Below, in pieces: positions 6,235 through 9,500 of a stretch of 9,500 nucleotides of DNA. The position numbers were made by a program, and so were the translations under genes. The stretch lies in assembly GCA_016840305.1 (NCBI GenBank), contig JAEOSP010000528.1:1-9500 (forward strand), read 5' to 3'. Origin of the DNA: Candidatus Hodarchaeota archaeon (GTDB lineage Archaea; Asgardarchaeota; Heimdallarchaeia; Hodarchaeales; Hodarchaeaceae). The notes under the pieces were generated by a model, which saw only the letters and a program-made list of their open reading frames with translations, was not told the DNA's origin and did no database searches. Within the stretch, counting starts at the first letter, position 1; each line of letters starts with the position of its first letter.

Positions 6235-7149
6235 TTAATTTTTGCGCTTTTTCTCCGTCGATTTCTCGAATATATCAGCGAGTTCATCTAGCTCAAATTC
6301 TTCTAAAACCTCTTTTTCCTCTATTTGCTGATCCTCACCATCTAAGATTGCTCTTAATTTTTCGTATTTGGTCCCTTTAACTAGGTTCGGATTCGATAAT
6401 TGTTTTTTTCCTTTGGAGGTTATGCTCCAAATTTGAGTAGTCTCATTGAAATCTAGCTCCCCGCTCTCACGTAACTTACGAAGAAGCAAAATAGTTTTAT
6501 CTCTGTTATATTCCACTTGTCCTGCACGTGAAATGATTTCTAGTTGTCCTAACACTGCTAGAAGAGGTAATCCCTGTGGTTTTTCGTCTAACATGTCAAA
6601 GATATAGATTGATAGAAGCCTTGAATATTTATCCTGAAAAAGTGATCTACCTTCTACTAGGCAATTGTTAATCCAAGCTAGTACCTCTATGAATCGTTTT
6701 GGCTCGTGAGCTGTAGTTGAAAACACCCTATGAGGACGATCATACCTATTTAAAAGATCTAATTCATCTATGATGATGGATGGATGTACCCGTGCTATAT
6801 CTTTTTTATGAAATAGAATAGCCATTGGTTTTCCAGAAGAGAGAGGGTGATTCAATATTCTAAAAAATTCATTCTTCACTTGGGTGAAGCTACTCTCATC
6901 ACTTCCATCAATAACAAATATTATTGCATCAGTAAAATCCATATATTCTGTTACGAACCCTCTTACCTCCTTTCTACCTCCCACTTCAATAATACTGAAA
7001 TGCAATTTATTTTGAATAGAAAGATCATAAGTCTTATGGGCAGTAGAAGGGGTTCCTGTTTTGAAGTGACCTTTGTTAAAAGATTCAATTATAGTGGATT
7101 TTCCACTTTTTTCTAATCCGTAGAGAAGTATACGAGTTGCAGAGGACAT
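6235..7149 (-). CDS. Arf/Ras-superfamily small GTPase fused to a winged-helix-like domain and acidic tail
   Basis: Residues 7-165 form a small GTPase domain. The P-loop is GLEKSGKST (11-19). The G3 region is IEVGGRKEVR (54-63), where Arf-like proteins have D-V-G-G-Q: here Asp is Glu and the catalytic Gln is Arg. G4 is HKKD (114-117) in place of NKxD; G5 is FSTTA (143-147). FTDAIIFVIDGSD (72-84) and the short extent are Arf-like, but there is no N-terminal amphipathic helix or lipid-acceptor Gly2. Residues about 175-252 look like a winged helix (LLRKLRESGELDFNET, then WSITSKGKKQL as wing). The last 38 residues are acidic, helical and end in KKRKN. The start ATG 7149 is chosen because GTGAT ends four bases before it; GTG 7158 and ATG 7155 are alternatives. 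It is the second gene behind a methyltransferase. Small GTPases like this are abundant in Asgard archaea. A regulatory or scaffold role is inference. Confidence 0.8.
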   Translation of the reverse strand: MSSATRILLYGLEKSGKSTIIESFNKGHFKTGTPSTAHKTYDLSIQNKLHFSIIEVGGRKEVRGFVTEYMDFTDAIIFVIDGSDESSFTQVKNEFFRILNHPLSSGKPMAILFHKKDIARVHPSIIIDELDLLNRYDRPHRVFSTTAHEPKRFIEVLAWINNCLVEGRSLFQDKYSRLLSIYIFDMLDEKPQGLPLLAVLGQLEIISRAGQVEYNRDKTILLLRKLRESGELDFNETTQIWSITSKGKKQLSNPNLVKGTKYEKLRAILDGEDQQIEEKEVLEEFELDELADIFEKSTEKKRKN

Positions 7150-7185
7150 AAACATCACTTTTACTGTCTTTAAGAGAATGCAATC

Positions 7186-7773
7186 CTAGGTTTTTTTAGC
7201 TTTTAGGAAGAACCATTTTTTATAATTTGTAATAACTTCTACTTGAAAATTCGCATTTCTAAGACTTTGTTCGATTTCTGCTAAGCTACAAGTCTTAATT
7301 CCTGATCCGTATGCTGTTCTTACTTTTTTACCATTTGGCAAGGTAATGGATAATCGTATTATGAAAAGTCCTTTACTTTCGGCTATTTTTGAATCCCATA
7401 TCCAAAACTCTCCATTATTTTTCAAAACACGATAAACCTCCTTGCAAACATTATCGAAAGTTTCAAGAGTCATATACATACCGCTGAAAAAAGCTGTAGC
7501 GTTGTCGAAATTACCAGAATCATAATCAAGACTAGTTGCATCCGCTAAAACCCATTCAGATGTAGGTGATTTCGATTTAGCCTCCTCAATTTCGTCTTGA
7601 CGTTTTTCAATAACCGTAATTTTCTCTTTTCCGATTTGCGCTATTACACCTTCGCCTCCTCCTCCGATGTCTACTACAGATCCTGTTGGAATAGTTTCAA
7701 TTTGGATTTTTTCCGCTTTTGTGAATAACAACTTAATATAAGGTAAATATCTTCTCAAGGTAATCATAACCAT
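7186..7773 (-). CDS. Class I SAM-dependent methyltransferase
   Basis: Predicted to transfer a methyl group from S-adenosylmethionine; the substrate is unknown. Motif I is VVDIGGGGEG (33-42), a glycine-rich SAM loop. The acidic residue at the end of strand 2 is E56 (VIEKRQDE). LADATSLDYDSGNFDNATAFFSGMYM (76-101, shown here by its ends) is the motif II/III area, and VYRVLKNNGEFWIWDS (113-128) is the typical post-motif III strand. The protein is short (195 residues) with few additions, so substrate recognition may lie in the C-terminal part (145-195) or in a partner. No membrane segment. ATG 7773 is kept; ATG 7767 is two codons in. Only 36 bases separate its stop from the GTPase start on the same strand, so the two are likely co-transcribed. 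A perfect palindrome sits about 31-43 bases upstream of the start. Confidence 0.85.
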   Translation of the reverse strand: MVMITLRRYLPYIKLLFTKAEKIQIETIPTGSVVDIGGGGEGVIAQIGKEKITVIEKRQDEIEEAKSKSPTSEWVLADATSLDYDSGNFDNATAFFSGMYMTLETFDNVCKEVYRVLKNNGEFWIWDSKIAESKGLFIIRLSITLPNGKKVRTAYGSGIKTCSLAEIEQSLRNANFQVEVITNYKKWFFLKAKKT

Positions 7774-8021
7774 TTAACAGAAGTACGAAATTTTCTATTT
7801 GTAATTGTGTCACAATCCCTTTTTTTTTAAGTTATCCCAACAAGGCAACTCTCAAACGAGTCTAAGAGAGGAGTGATTGTTAATTGACACAATTTCTTGT
7901 TTTTAATCCTTTTACAAATTTTCCAATATAATAATGAATTAAACCTTGCCTCGATCTGTAATTTAAAAAGAAGACGTAAGTTTTCATTTTTAATAACTTG
8001 ATTTAAAGTAAGTGTTAAAAA
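7774..8021. other. Divergent intergenic region with T-run, second half-site and GC-richer core
   Basis: This 248-base stretch separates the methyltransferase (-) from the Ntn-hydrolase (+). Besides the palindrome at 7804-7816 it holds T9 (7820-7828), a GC-richer core (about 7830-7876) with CTCTC/GAGAG arms, and AATTG-ACA-CAATT (7882-7894). The last contains TGACACAAT, an inverted copy of half of the first palindrome plus centre. TTTTTAATAACT (7987-7998) and ATTTAAAGTA (8001-8010) are TATA candidates for the + gene. No convincing protein gene is seen; a short RNA in the core is possible but unproven. Confidence 0.4.
7795..7816 (-). promoter_or_regulatory. Operator-like palindrome at the methyltransferase-GTPase promoter
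   Basis: ATTGTG-T-CACAAT (7804-7816) is a perfect 6+1+6 palindrome. On the - strand it directly abuts the TATA-like TTACAAATAG (about 7804-7795), which is 22-31 bases before the methyltransferase ATG at 7773. It thus sits where a TFB-recognition element would be. A repressor or activator bound here would control the two-gene unit. Confidence 0.5.
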
Positions 8022-9056
8022 ATGGGTGCACAAGCAAAGATATCCAAAAGACAAATGAAAATTTTAGTATTGGCCCTCCTTCTTACCATCACAGTTATCA
8101 CAATTGAATCTGGAGTGAGTTGTACTATTTTTACAGCTTCTTATGACGATACTGTTCTTTTTGGAAATAATGAGGACTTTTACAATTATTCGATGTGGGT
8201 ATTCATAGAACAACCCCACGAAGGATTTCAGAATTATGGCGGTTTCTACTTCGGTCATACCTATGCAAGTAATTCACAAGGTGGTATGAATGAAAAAGGC
8301 TTGTGTTATGATGGAAATGGACTTCCTGATCAAGAAATGAATTATAACTACAGTAAAACACACTACAACGGGCTTCTTATTGATCTGCTCATGCATAAAT
8401 GTACCAATGTTTCAGAAGTTATTAGTATGGCTAAAGAGTATAGCTGGGGACTTTCCATGCCTTACCAAATTCTATTTGCAGATGCAACAGGTGACGCGGT
8501 TGTTATTCATCCTGGATCAGATGGTGAAATTAACTTTACTCGTAAAGTAAAAGATAACGGATTTCTTGCTTCAACAAATTTCAATAGAGGATATTCTGAA
8601 AGCGGACAATATCCTTGTTGGCGTTATGATACCGCAGTCTCTATGTTATCTGATGAATTAGAAAGTGAAGAAGATCTCTCAATTGATCTTTTTCGATCGA
8701 TCTTAGATGCAGTCCATCCTGAAGGGTCATCTGTTAATACTATCTACTCGAATATATTTGATCCAGTAAATAAGATGGCTTATCTATATTACTGGCATCA
8801 GTTTGAAGAAGTTGTTGAATTTAATATTACGGAAGAAATTACCAAAAGAACTGAAGATGAATATATTTCATTTAATGATCTTTTCTCTATGGATATACAA
8901 GAAAAAGCCAAAGCTGAGTATGAATCATATTTACTTGATGTTGAACGTCAAGGAATGTTTGAAACTTTTACGGAGCTTATTGCCATAGCAGTTTACTCAA
9001 CGCTTATAATAGGATTTGGAATATTGATCAAAAAGAAATATTTTAATAAGAAGTGA
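8022..9056 (+). CDS. Surface-anchored Cys Ntn-hydrolase, penicillin acylase / carcinine hydrolase-like
   Basis: Members of this group hydrolyse linear amide bonds using an N-terminal cysteine exposed by processing. An N-terminal basic region and hydrophobic segment (about 5-32) act as signal peptide and end at SGVSC. C34 is the predicted nucleophile in C-TIFTASYDDTVLFGNNEDF (34-53), where N49, N50 and D52 belong to the conserved GNNED block. QGGMNEKGLCYDG (86-98) is a further family motif. Near the C-terminus a hydrophobic helix (about 317-336) is followed by KKKYFNKK, a membrane anchor with a cytosolic basic stop. The catalytic domain should thus face outside. Length (344) is normal with anchor. 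Two ATGs, 8022 and 8055, both give a usable signal peptide; 8022 is kept since the TATA boxes around 7990-8010 suit it. No SD site. Single gene, ended by T9. The amide substrate is unknown. Confidence 0.8.
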   Translation: MGAQAKISKRQMKILVLALLLTITVITIESGVSCTIFTASYDDTVLFGNNEDFYNYSMWVFIEQPHEGFQNYGGFYFGHTYASNSQGGMNEKGLCYDGNGLPDQEMNYNYSKTHYNGLLIDLLMHKCTNVSEVISMAKEYSWGLSMPYQILFADATGDAVVIHPGSDGEINFTRKVKDNGFLASTNFNRGYSESGQYPCWRYDTAVSMLSDELESEEDLSIDLFRSILDAVHPEGSSVNTIYSNIFDPVNKMAYLYYWHQFEEVVEFNITEEITKRTEDEYISFNDLFSMDIQEKAKAEYESYLLDVERQGMFETFTELIAIAVYSTLIIGFGILIKKKYFNKK

Positions 9057-9062
9057 ATCATA

Positions 9063-9071
9063 TTTTTTTTT
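9063..9071 (+). terminator. T9 run, archaeal-type terminator
   Basis: Nine T residues begin seven bases after the stop codon of the Ntn-hydrolase gene, followed by another T5. T-runs alone are sufficient termination signals for archaeal RNA polymerase. No strong hairpin precedes it. Confidence 0.6.
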
Positions 9072-9259
9072 AGATTTTTATCCTTGGATACCTTCTTTAA
9101 ATTCTGTCAAATCACTGGTGAAATTCCGTGTTTTTATGGCTTATTGCCAATTTATAGGTAAAGTCATTACATAAAACACATCAGTTTTGTATTCTTGTCG
9201 ATATCAATTTTCTTTTAAGGGAGGCAAAAAAGGTTAATCTAAGACAAATCTAAACTAAT

Positions 9260-9265
9260 GGTGAT
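9260..9265 (+). promoter_or_regulatory. Ribosome binding site of the DUF885 gene
   Basis: GGTGAT ends five bases before the ATG at 9271 and is complementary to the archaeal 16S 3' end, which fixes the start. The gap 9072-9259 contains only weak TATA-like boxes (for example CTTTTAAG at about 9212-9219) and no recognisable gene. Confidence 0.65.
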
Positions 9266-9270
9266 TTCAA

Positions 9271-9500
9271 ATGGATGAAAATCAGCGATTTAAAGAGTAC
9301 GTCGATAAAAAGATGGACGAATTCCTTGACCTTCAGCCTACTCTTGCCACATATTTAGGTAAGGAAGGCTACGAGAAAAAACTGGAGTCAGGTACAAAAG
9401 AACATTTAGTGAAAAGTCTAGAACTCTTCGAGGAATTCGCACAGGGATTAATAAAGTTTGATAAAAATAAATTGGACGAACAAAACCAAATGATAATTTC
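9271..9500 (+). CDS. DUF885 family protein, 5' part (cut by the window end)
   Basis: The frame is open from ATG 9271 to the right edge (76 full codons). The N-terminus RFKEYVDKKMDEFLDLQP followed by TLATYLGKEGYEKKLESG matches the start of DUF885 proteins, which begin with a helix ending in P..AT.LG...Y...L. These are large (about 550-600 residue) alpha-helical proteins with a distant metallopeptidase resemblance (HExxH-type motif further on, outside this window). The part seen is helical, charged and lacks a signal peptide, so a cytosolic protein is expected. A strong GGTGAT site supports the start. Activity cannot be judged because the putative catalytic region is not included. Confidence 0.7.
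   Translation, partial: MDENQRFKEYVDKKMDEFLDLQPTLATYLGKEGYEKKLESGTKEHLVKSLELFEEFAQGLIKFDKNKLDEQNQMII

Noticed and set aside
6847..7116. 89-codon + strand open frame opposite the GTPase domain
   Set aside because: The opposite strand carries the P-loop and G3 motifs, which are clearly coding.
7827..8054. 75-codon open frame on the - strand across the intergenic region
   Set aside because: It overlaps the promoter and 5' end of the clear + strand hydrolase gene, has no start signal, and its sequence is low-complexity AT-derived residues with no recognisable domain.
8803..8988. 61-codon + strand open frame inside the Ntn-hydrolase gene
   Set aside because: Out-of-frame shadow; the Lys/Leu-rich translation is typical of AT-rich DNA read in the wrong frame.
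1..9500. tRNA genes, CRISPR arrays, complete insertion sequences
   Set aside because: No T-loop/acceptor pairs, regularly spaced repeats, or terminal inverted repeats flanking a transposase were seen on reading both strands.

Overview
The window looks like chromosomal DNA from an AT-rich archaeon, with roughly one third GC by eye. Most genes are preceded by TATA-type AT boxes about 25-40 bases upstream and have little or no leader. Where a Shine-Dalgarno site exists it is GGTGA or GGTGAT, as expected for an archaeal 16S 3' end. Transcripts appear to end at T-runs. A Ras/Arf-superfamily small GTPase fused to a winged-helix-like tail suggests an Asgard (Lokiarchaeia/Heimdallarchaeia-type) archaeon. 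This is inference from gene content; no rRNA or tRNA is present to confirm it.

Layout. 1-231: edge region of raised GC that ends in a small hairpin and T8 on the + strand; it holds the tail of an unidentified gene, a decayed ORF or a structured RNA. 242-541 (-): small secreted or membrane-anchored protein, apparently split from its true ATG (581) by one extra base in an A5 run. It shares a perfectly palindromic TATA region (635-646) with the divergent gene at 689. 689-1783 (+): Ntn-hydrolase of the asparaginase type 2 / aspartylglucosaminidase family with unusual active-site residues. 1887-2171 (+): zinc-ribbon protein with two membrane helices. 2315-4066 (+): long-chain acyl-CoA synthetase, followed by a long imperfect hairpin. 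4168-4737 and 4734-5324 (+): a DUF3592 membrane protein and an RDD membrane protein, overlapping by ATGA, behind a TATA box caught in a 9+9 bp inverted repeat. 5355-6218 (+): GNAT acetyltransferase. 7773-6235 (-): a two-gene unit, SAM-dependent methyltransferase then GTPase-winged helix fusion, convergent with the GNAT gene. 7774-8021: divergent intergenic region with palindromic operator-like sites. 8022-9056 (+): secreted, C-terminally anchored Cys-type Ntn-hydrolase of the penicillin/carcinine acylase type. 9271-end (+): 5' part of a DUF885 gene.

Most genes appear to be single transcription units with their own promoters. Two pairs look truly co-transcribed: DUF3592-RDD (translational coupling) and methyltransferase-GTPase (27-36 bp gap). 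Two unrelated Ntn-hydrolases, one predicted cytosolic and one predicted outside the membrane, together with fatty-acid activation and a DUF885 protein, fit a peptide/amide and fatty-acid catabolic lifestyle. No integrated pathway is proven by the layout. The most unusual item is the GTPase-winged helix protein, whose nucleotide-binding motifs deviate at normally invariant positions. No CRISPR array, complete insertion sequence, tRNA or rRNA was recognised.
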